Shown here: positions 1 through 9,172 of the stretch, piece after piece
Layout: each line of letters begins with the position of its first letter
How positions within the stretch are numbered: position 1 is the stretch's first letter
Assembly: GCA_018820925.1 (NCBI GenBank)
Contig: JAHJNJ010000024.1
Location: 49,188 to 113,187 of the forward strand
Length of the DNA: 64,000 nucleotides
Direction: 5' to 3'
From: Gammaproteobacteria bacterium
Lineage (GTDB): Bacteria > Pseudomonadota > Gammaproteobacteria > Burkholderiales > Gallionellaceae
Translations under genes and position numbers: made by a program
The notes under the pieces: generated by a model
Seen by the model: only the letters and a program-made list of their open reading frames with translations
What the model was told of the DNA's origin: nothing
Databases searched by the model: none

Positions 1-334
1 CCGCGACGAAGTAGTGGGTGCGTCCGGAATGGCGCGTCACCAGCAAACCGCTGTCGATATGACGCTCGACCAGTTCGTGCATGTCGCCGCCACAGGCGGC
101 CAGCTCGGCTTTGGCCCAGGTAGCGAGACTGTCGGCGATGCGCGTGCCGTCGGCCGCAACGACGCCGCCGGAGCGATACCAGCCGCCGCGATTCAGCGCG
201 TAACGAAAATTGCAGCCGGTGCAAATACGGTTGGCGATTTCCAGCAGCGCGCTGTGATGCGGACGCGGCGGCGTTGCCCCGATTTCGCTCTCCAGATTTT
301 TCAGCGTGGCTTCATCGGGCGTGTAGATGCTCAT
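1..334 (-). CDS. Conserved nif-cluster protein, N-terminal part
   Basis: Only the first 111 codons are inside the window; the gene runs off the left edge. The ATG (334-332) overlaps the stop codon of the upstream LRV protein gene in an ATGA arrangement, so the two are probably translationally coupled. The visible protein starts MSIYTPDEATLKNLE and has a Cys pair at residues 38 and 41 (ICTGC) and a third Cys at 81, which could bind metal. I do not recognise the family. Its place at the end of the nif operon suggests a nitrogen-fixation accessory role, which is inference from context only. Confidence 0.6.
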   Translation of the reverse strand, partial: MSIYTPDEATLKNLESEIGATPPRPHHSALLEIANRICTGCNFRYALNRGGWYRSGGVVAADGTRIADSLATWAKAELAACGGDMHELVERHIDSGLLVTRHSGRTHYFVA

Positions 335-1098
335 ATATCGTCTCCGTGCAAAAAATCATTCAAACGATGCTCCACCACGGCACGCACATCCGGTTCGGCA
401 TCGTCCACCAGTTCGGTAATGGCCTCCAGCGGCGCATGCCTGGCTGCCTCAAGACGAACGACCCAGTCTTCGTCCTGAAGCATCTGTTCGGCATCGTCAG
501 ACAATGCCCGCGATGCAACGATGCGACGTACCTCGGCATCCTCGTCTTTGGTCAGCAGGCGCAAAGCAAATGTTGGCAAGCGGCGGGCGACTTCCTTGCG
601 CACTTCGCGATCTTCGTCATCCGCCATGCGCCGCAACTGCCCGTGCGGCAGGCGCTTGGCCACCTGCAAACGCACCAGATAATCCACATCGCCCAGCAGG
701 TCGGTCAGGCCTTCCGGGTCCAGGCGGTTGGCCACTGTCATGCGCACCTCGCGATCCGGATCGCGCAGATAGTCTCCCAACTCGTCATTTGGCAACCGGC
801 TCACCACCGCGCGGCGTACCACTTCGTCCTTATCGCGCGGCATCGTTTGCAATGCTTCCACGGGAGCGTAGCGCACCGCAATGGCGCGCCGTTCCCAGAA
901 TGAATCTGTCAGGTAATTTTGCGCGAACTGCGGATTGCGCCGGAAAAAGCGGTCGATCTGCCGGCCGCTCTGTGCAGACAGGCAAACTTCCCCCGGCTCG
1001 CACTTGCCTTCCGCCAATAACTCGCGGTGCAAACACGTCTTGCAGTCAATACGTACCACTTCAGTCAACGGCGATGCACCAGGATGATGTTCCGGCAT
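331..1098 (-). CDS. 4Fe-4S leucine-rich repeat variant (LRV) protein
   Basis: The protein has two parts. Residues 19-39 hold four Cys spaced CX2CX10CX5C, which fits the small 4Fe-4S cluster domain of the Azotobacter LRV protein. The rest is a series of about 24-residue helical repeats with the theme D-x-EVR-x-x-VA-x-RL, the LRV solenoid. I chose the ATG at 1098 because the protein then begins just before the Cys cluster; an in-frame start at 1155 would add 19 unrelated residues. LRV genes are known in nif clusters but have no assigned reaction. The stop overlaps the start of the next gene by 4 bases. A protein-binding or redox scaffold role is inference. Confidence 0.85.
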   Translation of the reverse strand: MPEHHPGASPLTEVVRIDCKTCLHRELLAEGKCEPGEVCLSAQSGRQIDRFFRRNPQFAQNYLTDSFWERRAIAVRYAPVEALQTMPRDKDEVVRRAVVSRLPNDELGDYLRDPDREVRMTVANRLDPEGLTDLLGDVDYLVRLQVAKRLPHGQLRRMADDEDREVRKEVARRLPTFALRLLTKDEDAEVRRIVASRALSDDAEQMLQDEDWVVRLEAARHAPLEAITELVDDAEPDVRAVVEHRLNDFLHGDDI

Positions 1099-1266
1099 AT
1101 CAAAACCTTTCAATTCCCGCCCAGCCAATACTTCAGCGCAAATCCCTGCAACCACTGTGCCATTTTATGAAATATTGCGCAAACCCCGCAAACTCACGGC
1201 GTTACGGTCGGCCACATTACGCATCGGGTGGAAGGCTTGGTAGCGATTGCAATATAACAATGCAAT

Positions 1267-1731
1267 TCAACTTGGCAGCTTGCGCAAAACTGTCATGCTC
1301 GACGCAACAAAACCGAGCTTGCGGTAGAAATCCAGCGCTGCCCGATTGTCGCGGTCGGCCAGCAGGGTGATGCGCGTCATGCCTTGTTCGCTTGCCCAGG
1401 CCATCACATGTTCGACCAGTTTCCGCCCCAACCCGCCCCCCCGGTATTCCTTGCGCACGATCACGTCTTCCAGCAGCAGTACGCGCCCGCCTTCGGCCGT
1501 GCTGACCGTGATCAGCGCATTGGCCATGCCTGCCACCTGCCCGTCAACGCGCAACACAAACAATCTTCCCAGTGCCGGATCGGCAAGAATCAGGCGCAGA
1601 CCGCGCAACTGCTTGTCACGTTCGGGGCGGAAATCGTTTTCCAGCGCAAACAATTCGGCCAGCAAATCGGCGAGCCGGGGCAGGTCATCAGCGGTTGCGA
1701 AGTCTATTTCGACTGACTTTGGGTTGTTCAA
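1267..1731 (-). CDS. GNAT family N-acetyltransferase
   Basis: This 154-residue protein has the single-domain GNAT fold. Strand 4 (RVLLLEDVIVRKEYRG) leads into the acetyl-CoA pyrophosphate loop RGGGLG, followed by the late helix NRAALDFYRKLGF. It would transfer an acetyl group from acetyl-CoA to an amine; the substrate cannot be told from the sequence. GNAT genes of this type recur in proteobacterial nif clusters next to nifHDK accessory genes. It lies 46 bases after the small nif protein gene and 168 bases before the LRV gene, all on one strand, so it is probably in the same operon. Confidence 0.85.
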   Translation of the reverse strand: MNNPKSVEIDFATADDLPRLADLLAELFALENDFRPERDKQLRGLRLILADPALGRLFVLRVDGQVAGMANALITVSTAEGGRVLLLEDVIVRKEYRGGGLGRKLVEHVMAWASEQGMTRITLLADRDNRAALDFYRKLGFVASSMTVLRKLPS

Positions 1732-1777
1732 GCGGGTCTCCGCGAATCAGCATGTAAACAGGTTAACTGCTTGCAGA

Positions 1778-2053
1778 TTATTCCTCTTCGTCCACACACG
1801 CCAGCACAACGCCGATGGCCTGCTCCGCATCGGTCGTGAGGCTGAGGCAGTGCTCGCCGCCGCCCACCAGGTACAGATTGAATTTTTCGCGCTGCAAGGC
1901 GGACGGCATACGGGCGGGCATGTCGTCGTCGTTGCAGAGTGTGAAGCGCAGGTCCGGCCAGGTCTGCTTCAGGGAAACCATGGCCGCGTCATTCAGTTCG
2001 CCCAGAGAGGCGGCCGCGCCGGCGATCTGCTCCAGTGTCTCGGCGGCAATCAT
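1778..2053 (-). CDS. Small nif-associated protein (DUF6129-like)
   Basis: A 91-residue acidic protein starting just 4 bases after the nafY stop codon. It has no signal peptide, membrane segment or Cys cluster. Visible stretches are a helical N-terminus (TLEQIAGAAASLGELNDA) and a compact C-terminal part, FNLYLVGGGEHCLSLTTD. I think it belongs to the small family annotated DUF6129 that occurs beside nifHDK/nafY in Azotobacter-type clusters, but that is from memory. No biochemical function is known to me. The tight spacing suggests co-translation with nafY. Confidence 0.75.
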   Translation of the reverse strand: MIAAETLEQIAGAAASLGELNDAAMVSLKQTWPDLRFTLCNDDDMPARMPSALQREKFNLYLVGGGEHCLSLTTDAEQAIGVVLACVDEEE

Positions 2054-2057
2054 CGGC

Positions 2058-2765
2058 TCACTCTTCTTCCGTCTCGGTAAACTTGCTCAGCGATTTCGCT
2101 TCCACGCCGAGTATCTTGGCCAGCCAGGGCGGCGGCGCGCCGAGCACGTCCTGCAGGCGTTGCAGGGTGGCGCGCGCCTTGCCGCCTTCCGGCACTTTCA
2201 CCGGATGGATGTTGGCGCGCACCGCCTTGGCGGCGGCCGGGCCGCCGATGGATTGCACATAGACGATCTGGCAGTCGCTGATCAGCCCGGTGCGCGCGAC
2301 GTTTTTGTCTTCCGCGTCGTCGGTGATGAGCGTGGAACGCGCGTCGATCAGGCGGATGTTGTCGGTTCCAACCTGGTAGATGAGGAAGCGCGGACAGGAA
2401 CCGAAGTGCCCGTCCAGGTTTTCTTCGGTATTGGAGGCGACCGCCACGCGCAAACTGCCGGGCATTTCGCCGTCGGTATAGGGATCCATGGGCGGCAAAT
2501 CGTCCGCATCGCCGGATTGTCCCCACAGGTGGCGCACGGCCAGTTTGATGGTGGCATTGTCCACATCCGGTTCGACAGTCTCTTCGCCGGACAGGATCAG
2601 TTTGAGATCGGCCACGGTCACTTTGCCCAGTTTTTCTTCGGTGACGGGGAGGCCGAGATGCTCGCCCAGTTTTGCGACCAGGGCGGCCGTGTTCACCTCG
2701 GAGAGGACACGGGTCGCCATGGCGATACGCAGGGCGGCTGTCTTAGTGATGATTCCGTTACTCAT
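2058..2765 (-). CDS. nafY: NafY-type nitrogenase cofactor-binding protein
   Basis: This 235-residue protein matches the NafY layout. Residues 1-95 form an all-helical SAM-like domain. Residues 103-230 are the NifX/NifB-C-terminal fold that binds FeMo cofactor, with a DGHFGSC segment whose His (120) corresponds in position to the cofactor-ligand His of Azotobacter NafY (121). NafY binds apo-dinitrogenase and inserts or stabilises FeMo-co. Length and two-domain order separate it from single-domain NifX and NifY. It follows the ferredoxin gene in the nif operon after a 164-base gap holding palindromes. Confidence 0.88.
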   Translation of the reverse strand: MSNGIITKTAALRIAMATRVLSEVNTAALVAKLGEHLGLPVTEEKLGKVTVADLKLILSGEETVEPDVDNATIKLAVRHLWGQSGDADDLPPMDPYTDGEMPGSLRVAVASNTEENLDGHFGSCPRFLIYQVGTDNIRLIDARSTLITDDAEDKNVARTGLISDCQIVYVQSIGGPAAAKAVRANIHPVKVPEGGKARATLQRLQDVLGAPPPWLAKILGVEAKSLSKFTETEEE

Positions 2766-2799
2766 ACGGTCACCTCATCGTATTCAGTTGTGTTCTTCA

Positions 2800-2925
2800 G
2801 CACACGGCCCGTGTTCGATCATGGTGAACGCCGGAGTGCCGGTGCTACGCAAACCCGGATATTCGTTGCATCCGGGCTATTCAATGGGTCCGTTCGCGGC
2901 TCGATTGGCGCACCGCGAACGGAAT
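2800..2925. repeat. Palindromes between the ferredoxin gene and nafY
   Basis: Contains ACCCGGATATTCG/GCATCCGGGC and GTTCGCGG/CCGCGAAC hairpins. The CCCGGAT unit also appears near 11000. The 164-base gap between the two nif genes is largely palindromic. Confidence 0.65.
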
Positions 2926-2929
2926 GCTG

Positions 2930-3130
2930 CTATGCCGCGATTTGTGTAATACAGCCCTTGATCGGGCAGACTTTTACGCATTGCGGCTTGTCGTACTCTC
3001 CTTCGCATTCGGTACATTCTTCCGCGTTGATCTTGTACATGCCCTTCTTGACGCTGATGGAAGCCGTCGGGCATTCCGGTTCGCAGTCACCGCAGGCGGT
3101 GCACAGATCCATGTCGATTTTCATTGCCAT
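2930..3130 (-). CDS. nif-type 2[4Fe-4S] ferredoxin
   Basis: A 66-residue ferredoxin with two cluster motifs: C10-x2-C13-x2-C16-x3-C20-P and C39-x2-C42-x8-C51-x3-C55-P. The longer spacing in the second motif is the nif/FdxN and Allochromatium type. Such low-potential ferredoxins pass electrons to nitrogenase reductase or to FeMo-co biosynthesis enzymes. A GGAAA Shine-Dalgarno stands before the ATG at 3130; an internal ATG at 3124 is also possible. Its place after nifT and before nafY supports a nitrogenase role, with Rnf encoded nearby as a likely source of low-potential electrons. Confidence 0.93.
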   Translation of the reverse strand: MAMKIDMDLCTACGDCEPECPTASISVKKGMYKINAEECTECEGEYDKPQCVKVCPIKGCITQIAA

Positions 3131-3163
3131 GATATTTTCCTTTCAATTAACCATCCTCCACCA

Positions 3164-3263
3164 CTCCTTCCCCCTTTCAGGGGAAAGGTTGGGATGGGGG
3201 TAGACTTGCTGACCGCGCTCATTTCTACCCCCACCCTACCCCTCCCCCTGCAAGGGGGAGGGA
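3164..3263. repeat. Dispersed palindrome, TACCCCC family, nifT-ferredoxin gap
   Basis: Arms CTTCCCCCTTTCAGGGGAAA and CCTCCCCCTGCAAGGGGGAG with GATGGGGGTAGA and TCTACCCCCACCC inside. Confidence 0.9.
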
Positions 3264-3275
3264 ATGTGGAGAAAA

Positions 3276-3497
3276 TCACTCTGCCGCATCCAGACGCTTG
3301 GCGCGCAGGGAAATCGGCAACCTGGCCGGTGCAGCCTGCGGCTCGATGTAATATGTGCCACCGTTGTTCAGTCTGATCTCGCCGCCCCACTTCTCCGGGG
3401 TGTCGAATTCCATCGAAACGATGTTGTCCTCGAGGTCGCGCTTGGGCAGGTAAAACACATACGCGCCTTTGCTGCCCTGGATCATGATGTTTGCCAT
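3276..3497 (-). CDS. nifT: Nitrogen fixation protein NifT/FixU
   Basis: A 73-residue protein beginning MANIMIQGSKGAYVFYLPKR, matching the NifT/FixU family in length and N-terminal pattern, including the E-KWGGEI core. NifT is almost always encoded directly after nifK, as here. Its molecular role is not established; loss has little effect in Klebsiella and Azotobacter. The gap to nifK (171 bases) and the gap to the ferredoxin gene both contain dispersed palindromes. Confidence 0.93.
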   Translation of the reverse strand: MANIMIQGSKGAYVFYLPKRDLEDNIVSMEFDTPEKWGGEIRLNNGGTYYIEPQAAPARLPISLRAKRLDAAE

Positions 3498-3539
3498 AAC
3501 TACTTCCTTTCTAAACCACTCGCTTTAATGTGTTCCCTT

Positions 3540-3663
3540 GTAGGATGGGTTGAGCAACGCGATACCCATCGCTTGCCATGTTGGGTATCGCTACGCTCTG
3601 ACAATTTCTCACGAGGCTTGCCTCGTAGAGAATTGCGTAACTTTGTTGCCACCCAACCTACAC
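3540..3663. repeat. Dispersed palindrome, GGATGGGTTGAGC family, nifK-nifT gap
   Basis: GTAGGATGGGTTGAGCAACG, GATACCCATC, GTTGGGTATCGCTACG and a final CCACCCAACCTACA; the right half has diverged and includes a CACGAGGCTTGCCTCGTAGA hairpin. Confidence 0.8.
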
Positions 3664-3668
3664 AGGAA

Positions 3669-5237
3669 TTAGCGCACCAAGTCGTGGTTGTAGTCGGTGG
3701 TCCCCATCCCGCGGGTTTCCTCGTCCAGACGCTCCAGCACCGCATTGGTCAGTGTGGTGAGCATCTGCATCGCGCCTTCATAACCCAGCGTCGTCGAACG
3801 ATGCAGGTGATGACGATCGAAGATCGGGAAGCCGATACGGATCAGCGGCACTTCGAACTCCTTGCCCAGGGCCAGCGTGTCGCGCTGGATGAACTTGGCG
3901 TAGGAGTTGCCGATCATGAAGTCCGGCTTCTCGGTCAGCACCAGCGAACGGAAGTGCCACAGGTCGGCGCCCGCAAACAGCTGCGTGTTCTTGCCGTAAG
4001 GAGACTCTTCCAGCATTGCCTTCATGGCCTTCGTCCACTTCTTGCTGCCGTTGTTGCACAGCACGTGCAGCGGCTCGATGCCCAGTTCCATCAGGAACTT
4101 GGTCATGCCCAGCGTGAAGTCAGGATCACCGTACAGGCTGATCTTCTTGCCGTGCAGCCAGGTATGGCTGTCGGTCATCATGTCGACGAAGCGGCCGCGT
4201 TCCTTCAACAACGAAGCGGGAATTTCCTTGCCGGTGACTTCGGCGACTTTCATCAGCCATTCGTCGGTCCACTCCAGACCCATCGGGATGTTCAGCTTCG
4301 GCACTTCATGTTTCCATGTCGTGTCGAGGAACTTCTTGGTCTTTTCCAGTTGCATCGGCTGCATCAGGAACGTGGTGATGGCATTCGGCGAATCCTTCAC
4401 TTCATCCTGGGTGGTACCGCCCGCATACATGCGGAACTGGCCGTCAGCCGGGGTATCCAGCACTTCGGTCGGGTCGCTCAGCATGGTGTGTGCAACGCCC
4501 ATCTCGTCCAGCATGCGATGGATGACGCGGTAGTTGCCGAGGTAGGTCTCGAAGCCGGGAACGATGTTGATCTTGCCGTTCTTGCCGGGCACCTTGTCGT
4601 CCATGGTGTTCAGCGTGAAGTAGCGGATGATGCCTTCGAACATGTTGTCCCAGCCGGTGACGTGCGAACCCACGAACGACGGGGTGTGCGCGAACGGTAC
4701 CGGATAGTCCTCGGGGATGTTGCCGGCCTTCTTGGTGTTGCGGATGAAGGCGTTCAAGTCGTCACCGATCACTTCGGCCATGCAGGTTGTCGAAACCGCA
4801 ATCATGTCCGGCTTGTAGATCGCCTTTGCGTTTTCCAGGCCGTCGATCATGTTCTTCTGGCCGCCGAACACGGCTGCGTCTTCTGTCATGGAGTCGGAAA
4901 CACAGGAGACCGGTTCGCGGAAGTGACGGTTGAAGTAGGTGCGGAAGTAAGCCACGCAGCCTTGCGAACCATGCACGTACGGCATGGTCTTTTCGAAGCC
5001 CAGTGCGCACAGCACCGCGCCCAGGGGTTGGCAGGCCTTGGCCGGGTTCACGGTCAACGCTTCGCGTTTGAAGTTCAGTTCGCGGTACTCCATCGTGGTG
5101 GTCCACTTGAAGGTTTCCTGAACCTTGTCGGCGTCGTGACGCTCTTCAAAGCTATTCTGTTTGTTACCCAGCGATTCCTTGTACTCGTCCTGACGGAACA
5201 ATGGATAACAGGGTTTGATGTCATCAGCTTGTTGCAT
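3669..5237 (-). CDS. nifK: Nitrogenase MoFe protein beta chain NifK
   Basis: The 522-residue beta subunit of dinitrogenase, which with NifD forms the alpha2-beta2 tetramer and shares the P-cluster. The P-cluster Cys ligands are visible in ACQPLGAVLCALGF, in the HGSQGC segment and in REPVSCVSDSM. Length matches the Azotobacter/Klebsiella type. The gene sits 210 bases after nifD, with a TACCCCC-type palindrome in the gap. No frameshift or loss of ligand is seen. It acts in the cytoplasm. Confidence 0.98.
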   Translation of the reverse strand: MQQADDIKPCYPLFRQDEYKESLGNKQNSFEERHDADKVQETFKWTTTMEYRELNFKREALTVNPAKACQPLGAVLCALGFEKTMPYVHGSQGCVAYFRTYFNRHFREPVSCVSDSMTEDAAVFGGQKNMIDGLENAKAIYKPDMIAVSTTCMAEVIGDDLNAFIRNTKKAGNIPEDYPVPFAHTPSFVGSHVTGWDNMFEGIIRYFTLNTMDDKVPGKNGKINIVPGFETYLGNYRVIHRMLDEMGVAHTMLSDPTEVLDTPADGQFRMYAGGTTQDEVKDSPNAITTFLMQPMQLEKTKKFLDTTWKHEVPKLNIPMGLEWTDEWLMKVAEVTGKEIPASLLKERGRFVDMMTDSHTWLHGKKISLYGDPDFTLGMTKFLMELGIEPLHVLCNNGSKKWTKAMKAMLEESPYGKNTQLFAGADLWHFRSLVLTEKPDFMIGNSYAKFIQRDTLALGKEFEVPLIRIGFPIFDRHHLHRSTTLGYEGAMQMLTTLTNAVLERLDEETRGMGTTDYNHDLVR

Positions 5238-5331
5238 GTTTATCTCCTTAGCCGCACTGCCAATTTGCAGATGTCGGCACAGATTGATAGATTGACGGCG
5301 GTGTTTTGCGCGTCACTAAATTTCTTTCTTC

Positions 5332-5434
5332 CACTCCTTCCCCCTTTGCAGGGGGAAGGTTGGGATGGGGGTAGAGTCGCGGAACCTCTTCACTTCTACC
5401 CCCTCCCTAGCCCTCCCCCTGCAAGGGGGAGGGA
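5332..5434. repeat. Dispersed palindrome, TACCCCC family, nifD-nifK gap
   Basis: CTTCCCCCTTTGCAGGGGGA and CCCTCCCCCTGCAAGGGGGA with ATGGGGGTAGA and TCTACCCCC inside, about 100 bases before nifK. Confidence 0.9.
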
Positions 5435-5447
5435 ACAGAGGTGTTAC

Positions 5448-6923
5448 TTACGCTGCCGCCTTCTCTGCGACCGACTCATCCTTCTTCAACCACGGTGCCT
5501 GCATCTTGCCCCAGCACGGGTTGTTCAAGGTCATGTCCATGTCGCGCGCGAAAATGGCGAAGCCGTCGTAGCCGTGGTACGGGCCAGAGTAGTCCCAGCT
5601 GTGCATCTGGCGGAAGGGCACACCCATTTTCTGGAAGATGAACTTTTCCTTGATGCCGGAGCCGACCAGGTCAGGCTTGACCTTCTTCACGAACTCTTCG
5701 AACTCGAAGCCGGTCACGTCGTCGTACAACAAAGTGGCATTGCCCATATCCTTGATGGTGCGGTCGTAGTCGTCGTTGTGCGCGAACTCGTAGCCGGTAC
5801 CGACCACTTCCATGCCCAGGTCTTCATAGGCGCCGATCACGTGACGCGGACGCAGACCGCCCACGTACAGCATGACGCGCTTGCCCTGCAGACGCGGTTT
5901 GTACTTGTCGATGATGGCTTGCATCAGCGGCTGGTACTTGGCGATGACGCGCTCCGCACCTTCCTTGATCTTGTCGTCGAAGTTCGCTGCGATGGCACGC
6001 AGGCTTTCGGCAACCTTGGTCGGACCGAAGAAGTTGTATTCCATCCAGGGGATGCTGTACTTCTCTTCCATGTGGCGCGCGATGTAGTTCATCGAACGGT
6101 AGCAGTGGATGAGGTTCATCTTGACGTAGGGCGTCTTTTCCATCTCGGCGATGGTGCCGTCGCCGGACCATTGCGCAACCACGCGCAGGCCCATCTCTTC
6201 CAGCAGGATGCGTGAAGACCATGCGTCGCCGCCGATGTTGTAGTCGCCGATCACGGCCACGTCATACGGTGTGCCTTCGAACGCCTTGCCATCGCGGCGC
6301 GGCAGCACCCAGTCGCGGATCGCGTCGTTGGCGATGTGGTGGCCCAGCGATTGCGACACGCCGCGGAAACCTTCGCAGCGCACCGGCACGACCGGCTTGC
6401 CGGTCTCGGCAGCAGCCTTCTTGGAAACCGCTTCGATGTCGTCACCGATCAGGCCGATCGGGCACTCGGATTGCACCGAGATACCTTTGTTCAGCGGGAA
6501 CAGTTGCTCGATCTCGCCGATCAGCTTGGCGAGCTTCTTGTCGCCGCCGAACACGATGTCTTTTTCCTGAAAATCGGAAGTGAAGTTCATCGTGCCGAAG
6601 GTGTTCACGCCGGTGGTGCCGACGTAGTAGTTACGGCGACCGGCGCGGGAATACTGACCGCAGCCGACCGGGCCGTGAGAAATGTGGATCATGTCCTTGA
6701 TCGGGCCCCACACCACGCCTTTGGAACCGGCGTAGGCGCAACCGCGAATGGTCATCACACCCGGCAAAGATTTGCGGTTGGAGGTGATGCACTTCTTGGA
6801 CTGTTCGATGGATTGATCGTTGACCGCCAGGTGCTTGGCGCGGTCTTTCTTGGCTTTCTCTGGATAAACCTCGAGCACCTCCTGAATGAGGGCTTCGGTT
6901 TCTTCGCGTGTTAATGCAGACAT
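5448..6923 (-). CDS. nifD: Nitrogenase MoFe protein alpha chain NifD
   Basis: The 491-residue alpha subunit, which holds FeMo cofactor. P-cluster ligands Cys62 (TIRGCAYAG) and Cys88 (GPVGCGQYS) are present, as are the FeMo-co Cys in [12 protein letters not shown] and the cofactor His in [14 protein letters not shown]. These are the residues of molybdenum NifD rather than VnfD or AnfD, and no delta subunit gene is nearby. It lies 140 bases after nifH, and the gap is nearly filled by one palindromic repeat. Confidence 0.98.
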   Translation of the reverse strand: MSALTREETEALIQEVLEVYPEKAKKDRAKHLAVNDQSIEQSKKCITSNRKSLPGVMTIRGCAYAGSKGVVWGPIKDMIHISHGPVGCGQYSRAGRRNYYVGTTGVNTFGTMNFTSDFQEKDIVFGGDKKLAKLIGEIEQLFPLNKGISVQSECPIGLIGDDIEAVSKKAAAETGKPVVPVRCEGFRGVSQSLGHHIANDAIRDWVLPRRDGKAFEGTPYDVAVIGDYNIGGDAWSSRILLEEMGLRVVAQWSGDGTIAEMEKTPYVKMNLIHCYRSMNYIARHMEEKYSIPWMEYNFFGPTKVAESLRAIAANFDDKIKEGAERVIAKYQPLMQAIIDKYKPRLQGKRVMLYVGGLRPRHVIGAYEDLGMEVVGTGYEFAHNDDYDRTIKDMGNATLLYDDVTGFEFEEFVKKVKPDLVGSGIKEKFIFQKMGVPFRQMHSWDYSGPYHGYDGFAIFARDMDMTLNNPCWGKMQAPWLKKDESVAEKAAA

Positions 6924-6971
6924 TTCATTCTCCTTTAATGACCCACTAATCTGTGGCGTCCGTCAGAGGTT

Positions 6972-7060
6972 ATGTAGGTTGGGTTAGCGGATTCACCGCG
7001 TAACCCAACAACTCTTCAAATGATGTTGGGTTACGCCCTGCGGGCTAACCCAACCTACAT
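6972..7060. repeat. Long palindrome in the nifH-nifD gap
   Basis: ATGTAGGTTGGGTTAGCG at the left is the complement of CGGGCTAACCCAACCTACAT at the right, with GCGTAACCCAACA and TGTTGGGTTACGC inside. As RNA it would fold into a long stem just after nifH, where it might protect nifH mRNA or cut read-through. Confidence 0.9.
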
Positions 7061-7063
7061 CTG

Positions 7064-7960
<897 letters not shown>

Positions 7961-8008
7961 TCAGAATTTAAGATGCGATTGAAAACTGTCGCTCGCACCC
8001 CTACCATC

Positions 8009-8023
8009 GCAAGCTCCGTGCCA
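8009..8023 (-). promoter_or_regulatory. Sigma-54 promoter of nifH
   Basis: On the minus strand the sequence reads TGGCACGGAGCTTGC, a full match to the -24/-12 consensus TGGCAC-N5-TTGC. It stands 67 bases before the nifH start codon, and the NifA site below lies about 100 bases further upstream, the usual geometry. Confidence 0.92.
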
Positions 8024-8120
8024 CCCGCCATAAAACCGCCCAACCGCATGAAATGCATAAGAAAATTAAATCAACCCTACAAGCATTGGCGGATGTGGAA
8101 CACAACAAAGAAGTTCCCTT

Positions 8121-8136
8121 TGTAGCAGTGACGACA
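8121..8136. promoter_or_regulatory. NifA upstream activator site for nifH
   Basis: The sequence TGTAGCAGTGACGACA is a perfect TGT-N10-ACA NifA enhancer. It is centred about 106 bases upstream of the nifH -24 element. It ends exactly one base before the likely draT ATG at 8137, so the site overlaps the draT leader or 5' coding region. Confidence 0.85.
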
Positions 8137-8955
8137 ATGCCGACACTCGTACTGCCCCGCCCGGCGCGGCTGCCCATCAACCGCTGCAACCTGCCCGCCG
8201 ACATCCTGGGCGGCCTGACTTTCCAGCGCGCGCCGGTTGCACTCGAACTGGACGGCGTGGCCCAGTTCCATCGCGGCCTGTTCCAACTGCTGAGCCGCAT
8301 AGAGGATGCCAAGGAACGCGCCGCCGCATTCACCATGCACATGAACGCGGCGTTCTATCTGGACGAACCGGAACAGGCGGGCTACACCTCGAAGTCGAAG
8401 CAAAAGAGACAGAAAGCGGATTACCTGCGCATGGTGCGCGGCTGGAGCTTCGATGCTGATGGAAGAGAAGGCGCGGCACTGAAAGGCTGGGTGGAATCGC
8501 GCTTCGGCCTGCTCCCCCGCCATCACGCCGCCCCGATCCGCAACCTCTCCAGCGACGCCTACCGCCGCTACCTGGAAATGCGCGCGACTGCCTTATATGG
8601 AACCAATGCGCTGGAATCGCAATTCGACCTGCTCTACACCTACTGCCAGTACGAACTCGCCAGACTCTATCCGGGCGAAACCCACCTCACCCTGTATCGC
8701 GGAGTGAACCGGGTGGACGACTATGAAACTCTGACAACGCTGGACGACAAACGCCGCGTCGTGCTGTTCAACAGCCTGAGCTCCTTCACCTCCAACCGCG
8801 AACGCGCCGACGAATTCGGCGACTACCTGCTTACCGCGCAAGTACCGCTGGCCAAGGTGTTCTGTTATACGAGGTTGCTGCCGGGGATGCTGCAGGGAGA
8901 GGATGAGTACACCGTGATTGGCGGGTTGTATGAGGTGTGTATTGCGGCGTATTAA
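8137..8955 (+). CDS. draT: NAD+-dinitrogen-reductase ADP-ribosyltransferase DraT
   Basis: DraT moves ADP-ribose from NAD+ to an Arg of NifH and switches nitrogenase off after ammonium or energy downshift. Family blocks are clear: LPINRCNLPADILGG near the N-terminus, DADGREGAALKGWVESR, the ART-like Arg in LTLYRG, the Ser motif NSLSSFTS, and the catalytic Glu region GEDEYTVIGG. I chose ATG 8137 because the family blocks start soon after it and the NifA site lies just upstream. An in-frame ATG at 8053 would add 28 residues and run over that site. Neither has a clear Shine-Dalgarno. No draG is visible in the window. Confidence 0.93.
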   Translation: MPTLVLPRPARLPINRCNLPADILGGLTFQRAPVALELDGVAQFHRGLFQLLSRIEDAKERAAAFTMHMNAAFYLDEPEQAGYTSKSKQKRQKADYLRMVRGWSFDADGREGAALKGWVESRFGLLPRHHAAPIRNLSSDAYRRYLEMRATALYGTNALESQFDLLYTYCQYELARLYPGETHLTLYRGVNRVDDYETLTTLDDKRRVVLFNSLSSFTSNRERADEFGDYLLTAQVPLAKVFCYTRLLPGMLQGEDEYTVIGGLYEVCIAAY

Positions 8956-9083
8956 TACACTGGCTGCGTTTTTGGTTTTACGGGTCAACATCAGTGCTAG
9001 CATATTAGTACTCCTCCACAACCGTATTGCGACCACCCAATGAGCGAGATCCCTGGCCACTCTTTACCAACATATTCAGCCGG

Positions 9084-9156
9084 GTAGGGTGGGCACGCTT
9101 CTGTGCCCACGCGGTAGCCACCTTTCAGCGTGGGCACAGAAGCGTGCCCACCCTAC
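9084..9156. repeat. Dispersed palindrome, GTAGGGTGGGCACG family
   Basis: An inverted repeat whose arms begin GTAGGGTGGGCACG and end CGTGCCCACCCTAC, with GTGCCCACGC and GCGTGGGCAC inside. Related copies are at 10363, 19559 and 36868. It lies between convergent draT and the AbrB-type gene, where it may also end transcription. Confidence 0.9.
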
Positions 9157-9172
9157 AAGACTGCAATCCTTC

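Noticed and set aside
3264..6215. Very long open frame on the plus strand opposite nifK and nifD
   Set aside because: It is an antisense shadow of high-GC coding sequence; its protein is rich in His, Val, Arg and Gln with no family match, while nifK and nifD on the other strand are fully conserved.
9084..9156. Insertion sequence ends
   Set aside because: The palindromes are only 70-160 bases, lack a transposase and show no clear target duplications, so they are called dispersed repeats rather than IS elements.
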